Assembly: GCA_018385135.1 (NCBI GenBank)
Contig: JAHAWY010000055.1
Span: 1 to 37,348 of the forward strand
From: Oscillospiraceae bacterium
GTDB lineage: Bacteria; Bacillota; Clostridia; Oscillospirales; Oscillospiraceae
Direction of reading: 5' to 3'
DNA: 37,348 bases
Part shown: in pieces, positions 1 to 6,971 of the stretch
Layout of the letters: the number at the start of each line of letters is the position of its first letter
Position numbering within the stretch: position 1 is the first letter of the stretch
Made by a program: the position numbers and the translations under genes
The notes under the pieces: model-generated
Told to the model about the DNA's origin: nothing
Databases searched by the model: none
Seen by the model: the letters and a program-made list of their open reading frames with translations, nothing else

Positions 1-248
1 GGAGGGGAGTGGACTGGTTGCCGCGGACAAGGGCCTGCCCTCCGTTCGGGGGCCGTAGGTGCATGGATCTCAGGAAAATAAAAAAAGCCCGTTTTCTATG
101 TACGTAAATCCATACACACAAAACGACCTTTTAATCTTTGTGCAATATTCAGTTGTGGGGCTTATCGCGCGAGTGATAAACAATTTGTTTTCTCATCGGC
201 ACCTCCTAAAATTTTTTGAAATATTTTTACTTACCTCCAAAAGGGCAA
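1..248. other. No assignable gene at the left edge
   Basis: The first ~60 bases are GC-rich and the rest is AT-rich. I find no recognisable protein or RNA family here. An open frame from the left edge reaches a TAA at about 79-81 and could be the tail of a gene lying outside the window, but its translation resembles nothing I know. On the minus strand a 15-codon ORF (196 down to 149) follows a strong AGGAGGT; it is discussed as a finding and not called as a gene. Confidence 0.4.
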
Positions 249-281
249 CAAAAAAGCCGGACATTTTTCAATGTCCGGCTT
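249..281 (-). terminator. Rho-independent terminator, leftward
   Basis: A perfect 12-bp stem (254-265 with 270-281) closes a TTTC loop. Read on the minus strand it is followed by a run of T, so it terminates leftward transcription. It lies downstream of the tRNA operon and may be a second backstop for it; no minus-strand gene is recognised between the two terminators. Confidence 0.7.
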
Positions 282-400
282 AAAACCGTGTGTTCTCCTG
301 GTTCGAATCCATCATCAATGGAAAAACCGCCTTAGGAGATCTATAAAAACCATAGATTAAAATCGGGTCTAAAAAACCCGCAAACCCTTGGTATCACTAG

Positions 401-437
401 AAAAAATGAGTGGCGATCTTTTTTGACCACCACTCAT
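401..437 (-). terminator. Terminator of the tRNA operon
   Basis: A 10-bp stem with one G-U pair (428-437 with 406-415), followed on the minus strand by five or more T. The first stem base is the terminal A of the tRNA-Tyr CCA end, so the terminator abuts the tRNA directly. Confidence 0.75.
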
Positions 438-521
438 GGTGGAGGAGGGTGGATTCGAACCACCGAAGTCACTGACAACAGATTTACAGTCTGCCCCCTT
501 TGGCCACTCGGGAACTCCTCC
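437..521 (-). tRNA. tRNA-Tyr (anticodon GTA)
   Basis: The minus strand folds as a type II tRNA with a long variable arm. The acceptor stem is GGAGGAG paired with CTCCTCC, the anticodon loop carries GTA, and the T arm contains GGTTCGAATCC. CCA is encoded. It is the second tRNA in the leftward operon, 25 bases after tRNA-Thr, and is followed immediately by a terminator hairpin. Confidence 0.95.
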
Positions 522-546
522 ATATTGAATTGTTCTGTCAGCTGAG

Positions 547-622
547 TGGAGCTGGTGGACGGATTCGAACCCCCGACCTGCTGATTACAAATCAGCTGCT
601 CTACCGGCTGAGCTACACCAGC
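547..622 (-). tRNA. tRNA-Thr (anticodon TGT)
   Basis: A 76-base cloverleaf on the minus strand with acceptor GCTGGTG/CACCAGC, D arm TAGCTCAGCCGGTAGAGC, anticodon TGT in the loop TTTGTAA, and T arm GGTTCGAATCC. The discriminator base is T and CCA is encoded. It is the first gene of the tRNA pair, about 20 bases downstream of a consensus -10 box. Confidence 0.95.
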
Positions 623-641
623 GCATTCATCAGCGAGATAC

Positions 642-670
642 ATATTAGCAAATCGTAGGAAGTTTGTCAA
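642..670 (-). promoter_or_regulatory. SigA promoter of the tRNA operon
   Basis: On the minus strand TTGACA (670-665) and TAATAT (647-642) are separated by 17 bases, and transcription would start just before tRNA-Thr. This is a near-consensus vegetative promoter. Confidence 0.8.
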
Positions 671-700
671 CAATTATTTTTTTATGCGGAGGAAAAGATT

Positions 701-949
701 ATGTCCGACCTTTTGGAACTGTCAGCACAGTACCGCGAAACGGGGCGCGCTTGCAGGAGCAGTATGCATCGGCTCAGAGACAGGCTTGCCGAGGGCGGCT
801 GCGGGTGCATGGAGGAATTTGAGCTAAAGCGGCAGATCACCATGCTGACCGCCATGAGCCGAGATTGCATCGCTATCGCAAATTATCTGAAGGATTATTA
901 CGAAAGGAGGGCGCGGCATGGACAAGACGTTAAGACGTCTGGAAAATGA
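701..949 (+). CDS. Small hypothetical protein, partner of the HTH protein
   Basis: An 82-residue protein that I do not assign to a named family. It starts at an ATG after GGAGGAAAAG. The sequence looks all-helical, with a CGC motif near residues 33-35 and a C-terminal half ending in IANYLKDYYERR. It overlaps the next gene by 32 bases in another frame, so the two are probably translationally coupled and act together. Such pairs of a short helical protein and a sigma-region-4-like protein occur in clostridial accessory and phage-like regions; a role as partner or modulator of the HTH protein is inference. No promoter is obvious upstream on the plus strand. Confidence 0.6.
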   Translation: MSDLLELSAQYRETGRACRSSMHRLRDRLAEGGCGCMEEFELKRQITMLTAMSRDCIAIANYLKDYYERRARHGQDVKTSGK

Positions 950-1214
950 GGCGCTGCTTGAATACATAACGCTTTCGCAGACATCGGGAGGGCTGGGCAG
1001 CCATGTGCGCATGGCTATGCAGGAGGAGCTGACCGACAGACAGCGAGAGCTTATTGAAATGTATTACCTAAAGGGGATGAGCATGACGGAGATCGCTCAT
1101 ACGCTGGGGCTTAGCCCATCTACGGTGAGCCGCACACTCAAACGCGGGCGCGAGAGAATCAGAAAGCACTTTAAATATAACGGGCGCATACTCGTCAATT
1201 CACTTCTGGACTGA
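918..1214 (+). CDS. Sigma-70 region 4-like HTH protein
   Basis: A 98-residue DNA-binding protein. Residues ~37-90 form a sigma-70 region 4 helix-turn-helix: LTDRQRELIEMYYLKGMS, then MTEIAHTLGLSPSTVSRTLK, then basic RGRERIRK. There is no region 2, so it cannot be a complete ECF sigma factor. It resembles the sigma-like regulators of clostridial elements, or a YlxM-like protein. An AGGAGG sits just upstream of its ATG, within the preceding gene. The target is unknown; nearby candidates are the lysozyme gene downstream and its own operon. The family assignment to the HTH class is firm and the function is open. Confidence 0.75.
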   Translation: MDKTLRRLENEALLEYITLSQTSGGLGSHVRMAMQEELTDRQRELIEMYYLKGMSMTEIAHTLGLSPSTVSRTLKRGRERIRKHFKYNGRILVNSLLD

Positions 1215-1216
1215 AT

Positions 1217-1245
1217 TTGCAAATTACACGCTTTTGTGGTATCAT
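1217..1245 (+). promoter_or_regulatory. SigA-type promoter for the GH25 gene
   Basis: TTGCAA (1217-1222) and TATCAT (1240-1245) with exactly 17 bases between them, about 60 bases before the lysozyme start codon and just after the HTH gene. Confidence 0.65.
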
Positions 1246-1303
1246 ACGACATAAGTATTTTGCACTGTTTTAGAACATTTTATTACAAAGAAAGGGCAAA
1301 GCG

Positions 1304-2221
1304 ATGTTGAGCTTCAAGCACAAAAGACTTTTATGCGCGCTGCTTGCCGCACTTTTGCTGCCGCTATTTGGCTGCAAGAGCGAGCCTGAGTCTCAGCCGG
1401 ATCCGCATATCGGCGAGGTCTGCGTTGCTAACGGCATGGGCGGAACAATGTGGGTGCCGCTTTATGATACGCTTCCCGTTTCCACCTTGCGGGCGGAGGA
1501 TTTTTACAGCGACGGGCAGTTTGTTGCCTACTCCGGCGACGAATACATAGCCAAAAGAGGCATAGATGTTTCCGAGCATCAGCATGAAATCGACTGGGAG
1601 GCGGTGCGTGCGCAGGGCGTTGAGTTTGCCATCATACGCGCGGGCTACCGGGGTTACAGCGCCGGACAGCTTTACGAGGATGAGTTTTTCAGAACAAATA
1701 TTGAGGGCGCGCTCTCAAAGGGGATAGAGGTAGGCATATACTTCTATTCCCAAGCGATAAACACCGACGAGGCGGCGGAGGAAGCGCTGTTTTTGCTTGA
1801 TATTATCGCAGACTACGGGAATTATATCACTCTGCCGATATTTTACGATTGGGAGCATGTTTCAAATGTCGGTCAGACGCGCTGCGATGATATGACGGGT
1901 GCGGAGATCACCGACTGCTGCATTGCCTTTTGCGATGTTATCGCGCAGGCGGGCTATGAAACGGGCGTTTATTTTTATCGCGCGCTCGGTTACAGAGATT
2001 ATGAGCTAAACAGGCTTTCACATCTGATTTTCTGGGCGGCGGCTCCGGGGACTACGCCGGATTTCTATTATAAGCACAGCATCTGGCAGTATTCCTATAC
2101 CGCACAGATAAACGGCATTCAGGGCGACACCGATCTGGATATTATGTTTGTTGAAAAAACAGCGCCCGCAATCACGCCGGGAGATCTGCCCGCGCCGGAG
2201 GGAAGCATACCGGCGAAATGA
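1304..2221 (+). CDS. GH25 lysozyme, lipoprotein
   Basis: A 305-residue cell-wall muramidase predicted to cleave the MurNAc-GlcNAc bond of peptidoglycan. Residues 1-24 are a lipoprotein signal: positive start, hydrophobic core, lipobox LFGC with Cys24, so Lgt (also in this window) would lipidate it on the outer face of the membrane. A linker of ~60 residues precedes the GH25 barrel (~84-285). The barrel opens with KRGIDVSEHQHEIDW (Asp88), carries the catalytic acidic pair in FYDWEHV (Asp182, Glu184), and ends with the typical WQYS and DTDLDIMF segments. An AAAGGG site precedes the ATG and the promoter at 1217-1245 should drive it. Membrane anchoring suggests local wall remodelling rather than secreted lysis. 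Confidence 0.9.
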   Translation: MLSFKHKRLLCALLAALLLPLFGCKSEPESQPDPHIGEVCVANGMGGTMWVPLYDTLPVSTLRAEDFYSDGQFVAYSGDEYIAKRGIDVSEHQHEIDWEAVRAQGVEFAIIRAGYRGYSAGQLYEDEFFRTNIEGALSKGIEVGIYFYSQAINTDEAAEEALFLLDIIADYGNYITLPIFYDWEHVSNVGQTRCDDMTGAEITDCCIAFCDVIAQAGYETGVYFYRALGYRDYELNRLSHLIFWAAAPGTTPDFYYKHSIWQYSYTAQINGIQGDTDLDIMFVEKTAPAITPGDLPAPEGSIPAK

Positions 2222-2329
2222 CACAAAAGCCACCATCCCTCTCTAATGTATATGCTGCCGGGCTTTGGCTACGATGAACGGTTTTTGCAAAGAGCTGTGC
2301 CTTGCTCGATAAATCAGCATAGAAGGTGT

Positions 2330-2839
2330 TTGAAAATAAAGCATTTGGCTAATCTTGTTACAATAAGCAGAATAGTTTTTGCGTTTGCAATTGTTTTTAC
2401 ACAGCCTTTTTCCTCTGCCTTTATTGCGCTATATGTCTACTGTGGTTTTTCGGATATGATTGACGGGAGCATTGCCCGAAAAACGCATACCGACAGCAAA
2501 ACAGGAGAGCGTTTAGACAGTATTGCTGATTTTGTATTTGTTGCCGTGTGTTTATTCAAAATACTTCCGGAGCTGACGATCCCGTCGTGGCTGTGGTTTT
2601 GGGTCGCGGTAATCGTTATTATTAAAGTTATCAATCTGATTTCCGGGCTGTATCTGCACAGGTGCATATTTCTGCATACGTTGGCAAATAAGATAACAGG
2701 TTTTTTGCTTTTTCTGATGCCGCTGCTGCTTATTCACTTTGATTTTAGTTATATATCCGTCATTGTTTGTTCTTTTGCTACATTTGCCGCGATACAGGAG
2801 GGGCATTTTATAAGAGCAGGCAAAAATGAAGATGCTTGA
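2330..2839 (+). CDS. CDP-alcohol phosphatidyltransferase family protein
   Basis: An integral membrane phospholipid enzyme that transfers a phosphatidyl group from CDP-diacylglycerol to an alcohol. The full family signature is present: DMIDG, AR eight residues before G, then Asp-x3-Asp (ERLDSIAD), giving the metal-binding D-x2-D-G-x2-A-R-x8-G-x3-D-x3-D. About five hydrophobic helices follow the N-terminal LANLVTISR. The frame is open from an ATG at 2246, but I prefer the TTG at 2330: it is preceded by AGAAGG and gives the usual family N-terminus (169 residues), whereas the upstream residues look unlike it. The substrate alcohol (glycerol-3-phosphate, serine or inositol phosphate) cannot be told from this sequence. 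A terminator follows. Confidence 0.8.
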   Translation: MKIKHLANLVTISRIVFAFAIVFTQPFSSAFIALYVYCGFSDMIDGSIARKTHTDSKTGERLDSIADFVFVAVCLFKILPELTIPSWLWFWVAVIVIIKVINLISGLYLHRCIFLHTLANKITGFLLFLMPLLLIHFDFSYISVIVCSFATFAAIQEGHFIRAGKNEDA

Positions 2840-2847
2840 CGAAACAA

Positions 2848-2886
2848 AACACCGCGCAGCTCATTGCCTTGAGCTGTGCGGTGTTT
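2848..2886. terminator. Bidirectional terminator between convergent genes
   Basis: A long, almost perfect stem flanked by A-rich and T-rich arms, around the loop near 2865. It lies between the phosphatidyltransferase gene (rightward) and the coiled-coil gene (leftward), and both strands end in a T run. Confidence 0.85.
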
Positions 2887-2909
2887 TCAGATATGTAGCT
2901 TGCCGAAGC

Positions 2910-3338
2910 TTATTCGGCGGGCTGCTCGGGCGTTGTCTCCTCTGAGGGCTGCTCGGTCTTTGCCTCCTCGGCGGGGGCGTCCTCCTCGGTGATCTCGACA
3001 ACGATGTCCTCGTCCTTCTTCGTGTCTACTCCTGCTTTGAGCTCGTCAAGCTCTATTTGCAGGCGGGCGATGTTTTCATTGGAGATGGTGACCTCCTCGC
3101 AAAGCTGGACAAAAAAGCTGTCCGGGTCGTTTTTGCGGGTGTCGTAATAGAGCTTGCCTATCTCTGCATAGGTTTTTTCAAGCGCTTCCTTTGCGGAGTT
3201 CAGCTCAAGATTGAGCTTGGCGAGCTTCGTTACGTCCTTCGCCTTGTCAGCCGCCTTCTCCGCGAAGTCACGAGTCTTTCCGGCGACGTTTCCGAGAGTG
3301 CTGAGAACAGCGCCCTTGAGATTGTTAAAATCAGCCAT
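2910..3338 (-). CDS. Helical coiled-coil hypothetical protein
   Basis: A 142-residue soluble protein of a kind often seen as hypothetical in Oscillospirales genomes. Residues 1-40 are amphipathic and Ala/Lys-rich (NVAGKTRDFAEKAADKAKDV). Residues ~40-105 look like a coiled coil with a conserved YAEIGKLYYD segment, and the last ~35 residues are an acidic Glu/Pro/Thr tail. I see no signal peptide, membrane helix or catalytic motif. AAAAGGAGG precedes the ATG. It is the last gene of the leftward run after lgt and ends at the shared terminator. The function is unknown. Confidence 0.7.
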   Translation of the reverse strand: MADFNNLKGAVLSTLGNVAGKTRDFAEKAADKAKDVTKLAKLNLELNSAKEALEKTYAEIGKLYYDTRKNDPDSFFVQLCEEVTISNENIARLQIELDELKAGVDTKKDEDIVVEITEEDAPAEEAKTEQPSEETTPEQPAE

Positions 3339-3414
3339 TTGCAGTTCCTCCTTTTGATTTTTGCGGGATGTTTTTTCTTTCTTTGCTGTATATTTCTGTT
3401 ACGCTTTGCGTGGG

Positions 3415-4296
3415 TCAGCAGTTTTCATCGCTGCCATCGGCGGCTTTGAGCGCTCTGAGCTGCGCAAGTGTGGGCTTGTGTTTGAGTGAGCCGTTGATGG
3501 CAAGGTAAATTAGAGAGACTATGCAGGTGAGAGCGGCAAAAACCTGGGAGACGCGCAGACCTGTATTGAAAAGGAAGAGCGTATCGCTCCGAATGCCCTC
3601 GATAAAGGCGCGACCCAAGCCGTACCATGCAAGGTACATGGCAAAAATCTGACCGTCATAGCGATTTTTGGCCCTCTTGCTGTAAATGTGGAGAAGAACA
3701 AGACCGAGCAGATTCCAGATGGATTCGTAAAGGAAGGTGGGATGCACATATATTGTGTTTCCCGCGGCGTCTGTCAGACCCATGCGGCAGAAGATATCGG
3801 TTTCAATGCCATAAACCTCGCGATTTATGAAGTTCCCCCAACGTCCCACGGTTTGACCGATGAGCAGACCGAAGGCGGCGAGGTCTAAAAATGCGCCGAG
3901 GGGCAGCTTTTTAATATGGGCGTATATGGCAACGGCGATAACGGCTCCGATTACGCCGCCGTATATGGCAAGTCCGCCCTCCCATATTTTAAATATTCCC
4001 CAAAAGTCGTTTTTGTAAAGGGAAAAGTTGAAAATAACATAATAAAGTCTCGCGCCGATGATACCCGCAGGAACGCCGCAGAGCACACCGTCAAGCACCT
4101 CGTCGTCTGTCAGCCCGAATTGACGGCAGCGGCTGTTGACGTAAGCAAAGGCAAGCAGGAAGCCAATGGCGATTATTACGCCGTACCAATGGACGGTGAG
4201 ACCAAAGAGGGTGAACGACGACGGGACGGTGATGGCAAAGCCTTCACCGAGCATGGGGAAGGTGATCGTGCCGTTTGGCACGCTTGTGGGTATCAT
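3415..4296 (-). CDS. lgt: Prolipoprotein diacylglyceryl transferase
   Basis: A 293-residue polytopic membrane enzyme that moves diacylglycerol from phosphatidylglycerol to the lipobox cysteine of prolipoproteins. The Lgt signature GRWGNFINREVYG lies at ~151-163 with the conserved Arg and Glu, followed by HPTFLYESIWN (~185-195) and a later GLGRAFIEGIRSD. About seven hydrophobic segments are visible. In the loop equivalent to the E. coli His103 region the sequence reads AIYGG, with Tyr in place of His. It lies 21 bases downstream of ymfH, with GAAAGGATAG before the ATG, so it probably shares the M16 transcript. The GH25 lipoprotein is a likely substrate. Confidence 0.95.
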   Translation of the reverse strand: MIPTSVPNGTITFPMLGEGFAITVPSSFTLFGLTVHWYGVIIAIGFLLAFAYVNSRCRQFGLTDDEVLDGVLCGVPAGIIGARLYYVIFNFSLYKNDFWGIFKIWEGGLAIYGGVIGAVIAVAIYAHIKKLPLGAFLDLAAFGLLIGQTVGRWGNFINREVYGIETDIFCRMGLTDAAGNTIYVHPTFLYESIWNLLGLVLLHIYSKRAKNRYDGQIFAMYLAWYGLGRAFIEGIRSDTLFLFNTGLRVSQVFAALTCIVSLIYLAINGSLKHKPTLAQLRALKAADGSDENC

Positions 4297-4317
4297 GGCG
4301 GTCTATCCTTTCGAGAC

Positions 4318-5592
4318 TTATTTTGAAACGGGGTCTATTACGGAAAGCGCAAGCCTCTCGCGGCTAAGCTGGGCTTTTATAAAGCTGAGCACCTCATCGG
4401 CTGTTATGCTGCCGATAATCTCAAAGGCATCAAGCGGGCAGAAGCCGGAAAATGCGCCGTCCGTGAGCGAGATGGCGGTTGACGAGAACGAGCCGAGTGA
4501 GCGAAGCTGCGCACCGTAAATTCCCTTTTTGGCGTTTTCAAAAAGATTTAAATCAACGCCGTTTTTGCACACTGCTTCAACCTCGGCGCAAAGCGCATCC
4601 ATAACGGCGGAGACGTCACGGCTCTCACCGCCTGCAAGCAGCATTGCTGTTCCTGCGGTGTAGTCGATCTCGTATTCAAAGCTGTTGTTCAAAAGTCCGT
4701 CGGCATAGAGCTTTGTATAGAAGCCGGAGGAGCGGCCGATGAGCAGGCGCAGCGCCGTTTCGCCGATTAGCATTTGGCGCAGACGCGGCGTACCCTTATC
4801 GGCGGGCTTGATGACCGAGCCGAAAAGAAACTGCGGCGCGGAAACCTCCATGCTCGCGCGAACCTCGGCGGTGTGGGGCGTATCGCTCTCCTTCTCTCCG
4901 TAGTCACGCTCGGGAACCTCGCCGCCCTCCGAGGGCAGAAGCTCCTTTGCGGTTTTGATGACAAACTCGGGGTCGATGCTGCCGACGACGGAGAGGGTCA
5001 TATTGGAGGGGTTATAGAAAACCTTATGGCAGTCGTAGAGGGTTTTGTCGCTTATTTGTGCGATGCTTTCAACCGTGCCCGCGACCGAGTCGCGCACGGG
5101 GTTGTGCTTATAAAGGCAGCGCATGAGGTTGTTGTAGACCACATAGCCGGGGTCGTCCTCGACCATGCGTATTTCCTGCCCGATGATGCCCTGCTCTTTT
5201 TGAACGCTCTCCGCCGTGAAATAGGCGGTGGAAACAAACTCCAGAAGAGTTTTGAGGTTTTCCTCGAATTTTGAGGTGCATTCAAAATAGTAGGCGGTCA
5301 TGCCGGAGCTGGTGAAGGCATTGGGAGATGCGCCGTTGGCGGAAAGAATGGAAAGAGCGTTGCCGTTCGGCATATCGAACATTTTGTGTTCAAGAAAATG
5401 CGCTATTCCGGCGGGGGTGTCTATCCATTGACCGGCGAGCTTAAAGCGCCTGTCCGCGCCGCCGTAGTTGGTGGCGAACATGGCGTAGCTTTTTGTGAAG
5501 CCGCTTTTGGGGAGAAGGTTTATTGTAAGCCCGTTAGGGAGAGTTTCGGTGATGAGGGTCTCGCCGATGTTTTCGTATTTTTTCGTCTGCAT
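4318..5592 (-). CDS. ymfH: M16 zinc peptidase, YmfH type
   Basis: A 424-residue pitrilysin/M16-family protease and the probable active subunit of a pair. The inverted zinc motif HFLEH is at residues 65-69, and the distal Glu ligand falls within GQEIRMVEDDP (~139-147). The family's two-lobe architecture is kept: an N-terminal catalytic half and a C-terminal half with a YAR-type lid region. The start overlaps the stop of ymfF by one base (TGATG), so the subunits are coupled. In Bacillus the homologues (ymfF/ymfH, also written yfmF/yfmH) are linked to the 5-aminopentanol modification of elongation factor P; carrying that role over here is inference. Confidence 0.88.
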   Translation of the reverse strand: MQTKKYENIGETLITETLPNGLTINLLPKSGFTKSYAMFATNYGGADRRFKLAGQWIDTPAGIAHFLEHKMFDMPNGNALSILSANGASPNAFTSSGMTAYYFECTSKFEENLKTLLEFVSTAYFTAESVQKEQGIIGQEIRMVEDDPGYVVYNNLMRCLYKHNPVRDSVAGTVESIAQISDKTLYDCHKVFYNPSNMTLSVVGSIDPEFVIKTAKELLPSEGGEVPERDYGEKESDTPHTAEVRASMEVSAPQFLFGSVIKPADKGTPRLRQMLIGETALRLLIGRSSGFYTKLYADGLLNNSFEYEIDYTAGTAMLLAGGESRDVSAVMDALCAEVEAVCKNGVDLNLFENAKKGIYGAQLRSLGSFSSTAISLTDGAFSGFCPLDAFEIIGSITADEVLSFIKAQLSRERLALSVIDPVSK

Positions 5593-6881
5593 CAGTTTTT
5601 CTCCTTTGCTCCGCGAAGAAAATAGACCGCGTCAAGCTCAACGTCTTTGGCGATGTCTATGACCTGCTCGCGCGTTACCCTTTCAACAAGCCCGGCAAGC
5701 TCCTCGGGAGAGCAGTCCGGTCCGATGAGAGCCTGATTGAGGTAAAAGTCCTCAAGCGCAGCGGGAGAGTCGCAGACGCTGCGGTAATCGCCGGCGATGG
5801 AGCGCTTTGCAGCTTCAAGCTCCCCGTCTGTGAAATCACCCTTTTTGACGGCTTCCAACTGTGCCATGATCTCCGAGCGCGCGTCATCGTATTTGTCAAA
5901 CTCGATGCCTGAGGAGACTATCATAACACCCTTGTGCAGATCGACAGAAGAACCGGCATAGTAGCAAAGGGAGAGCTTTTCACGAACATTCATAAAAAGC
6001 TTGCTTGTTACGCAGCCGCCGAAAACGCCGTTGAATACTTTGATCGCGGCGGTGTCAGGCTCCTCCATGCACTCGCCCAGACGAAAGCCCATGCAGAGCT
6101 TGCCCTGCGTAACCTGAAGCTCATCTTCAAAATAGCGCGGCTGAGCCTCAAGTGTGTTCATGCGGATGTCCGTTCCAAGATCAAGCTCCTCATCGACGCT
6201 GCGGGGAAGCTCCTTGAGAGCGTTTTTGAGTATTTCGGCGACACGCTCCGGCGCTGCCGAGCCGCAGTAGAATATCTCTATGGGCGAGGACTCAAGCAGG
6301 TGGTGATAGTGCTCGGTCAGCTCCTTTGCGGAGATGTTTTCTATTGCTTGCTCGCTGCCGAGAATGTCCGTGCCGTAGTCCTCCATTGAGAACATCTGCT
6401 CAAGCAGACGCTGGAGTGCATAGGCGCGTTTATCGTTGATACGCCCGCGCAGCTTTTCAAGAAGCTTTTCCTTTTCGCTTTCCACATAATCTTCAAGGAG
6501 AACGCCCGCCTTGGCAGCGGGACGCAGCAGCATTTCGCCCATCAGCGCGGCTATTTTTTCAAGGTTGCCGCCGCTTTCGGGAAGAAAGGCATCGTCCGCA
6601 AAATCCGAGCAGAAGCCGACGACCTGGATCTCACCCTTTTTGCGAAGCATGGGGAAAAGGCGCGCACCGTAAAGGGAGTCCAGCTTTTGTGAAATTGCCG
6701 CCATATCGGGCAGCGAAAAGGTGCCCCGGTGCAGCACCTTGGGCGTGAGCGCGTTTTTTGAAGCGCTTTCGCGGTTGAGCGCTGTGAGCAGGTTAATGCT
6801 CAGACACGAGGTCTTGAATTTATCTGTTTGCAGGCAGGTCAAAACCACATCCTGCATGATCATGTCGGTTGAAATGTTCAA
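5592..6881 (-). CDS. ymfF: M16-family protein, YmfF type, no zinc motif
   Basis: A 429-residue M16-fold protein lacking HxxEH: the segment where the motif would sit reads PDMAAISQKLDSLYGARLF. It is therefore probably the non-catalytic partner of YmfH, forming the clamshell heterodimer typical of this family. The C-terminal half carries LCYYAGSSVDLHKGVMIVSSG. The frame is open from a TTG at 6914, but GGAGG lies eight bases before the TTG at 6881, which is clearly the better start. A weak promoter (6921-6949) lies upstream, so ymfF-ymfH-lgt-coiled-coil may be one transcript. Confidence 0.85.
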   Translation of the reverse strand: MNISTDMIMQDVVLTCLQTDKFKTSCLSINLLTALNRESASKNALTPKVLHRGTFSLPDMAAISQKLDSLYGARLFPMLRKKGEIQVVGFCSDFADDAFLPESGGNLEKIAALMGEMLLRPAAKAGVLLEDYVESEKEKLLEKLRGRINDKRAYALQRLLEQMFSMEDYGTDILGSEQAIENISAKELTEHYHHLLESSPIEIFYCGSAAPERVAEILKNALKELPRSVDEELDLGTDIRMNTLEAQPRYFEDELQVTQGKLCMGFRLGECMEEPDTAAIKVFNGVFGGCVTSKLFMNVREKLSLCYYAGSSVDLHKGVMIVSSGIEFDKYDDARSEIMAQLEAVKKGDFTDGELEAAKRSIAGDYRSVCDSPAALEDFYLNQALIGPDCSPEELAGLVERVTREQVIDIAKDVELDAVYFLRGAKEKN

Positions 6882-6920
6882 CTGATGACCTCCGTTTCCC
6901 GTTCTTATTTTCAATATAAT

Positions 6921-6949
6921 ATTTTAGCATAAATGCCATTCATTGAAAA
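6921..6949 (-). promoter_or_regulatory. Possible promoter of the ymfF operon
   Basis: On the minus strand TTTTCA (6949-6944) and TAAAAT (6926-6921) with a 17-base spacer, about 40 bases before the TTG start of ymfF. The -35 box matches only four of six consensus bases. Confidence 0.4.
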
Positions 6950-6971
6950 CATCTTATTTGTTAATTTTCGG

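Noticed and set aside
59..283. 74-codon plus-strand ORF starting with GTG
   Set aside because: AT-rich, no RBS, no recognisable domain, and it ends inside a terminator hairpin; likely chance.
295..325. GGTTCGAATCC, resembling a tRNA T arm, as a tRNA fragment or attachment site
   Set aside because: The flanking T stem has mismatches and no acceptor or CCA follows. It is inverted relative to tRNA-Tyr, so the two cannot be a direct-repeat att pair.
434..673. 79-codon minus-strand ORF
   Set aside because: It is the conceptual translation of the two tRNA genes.
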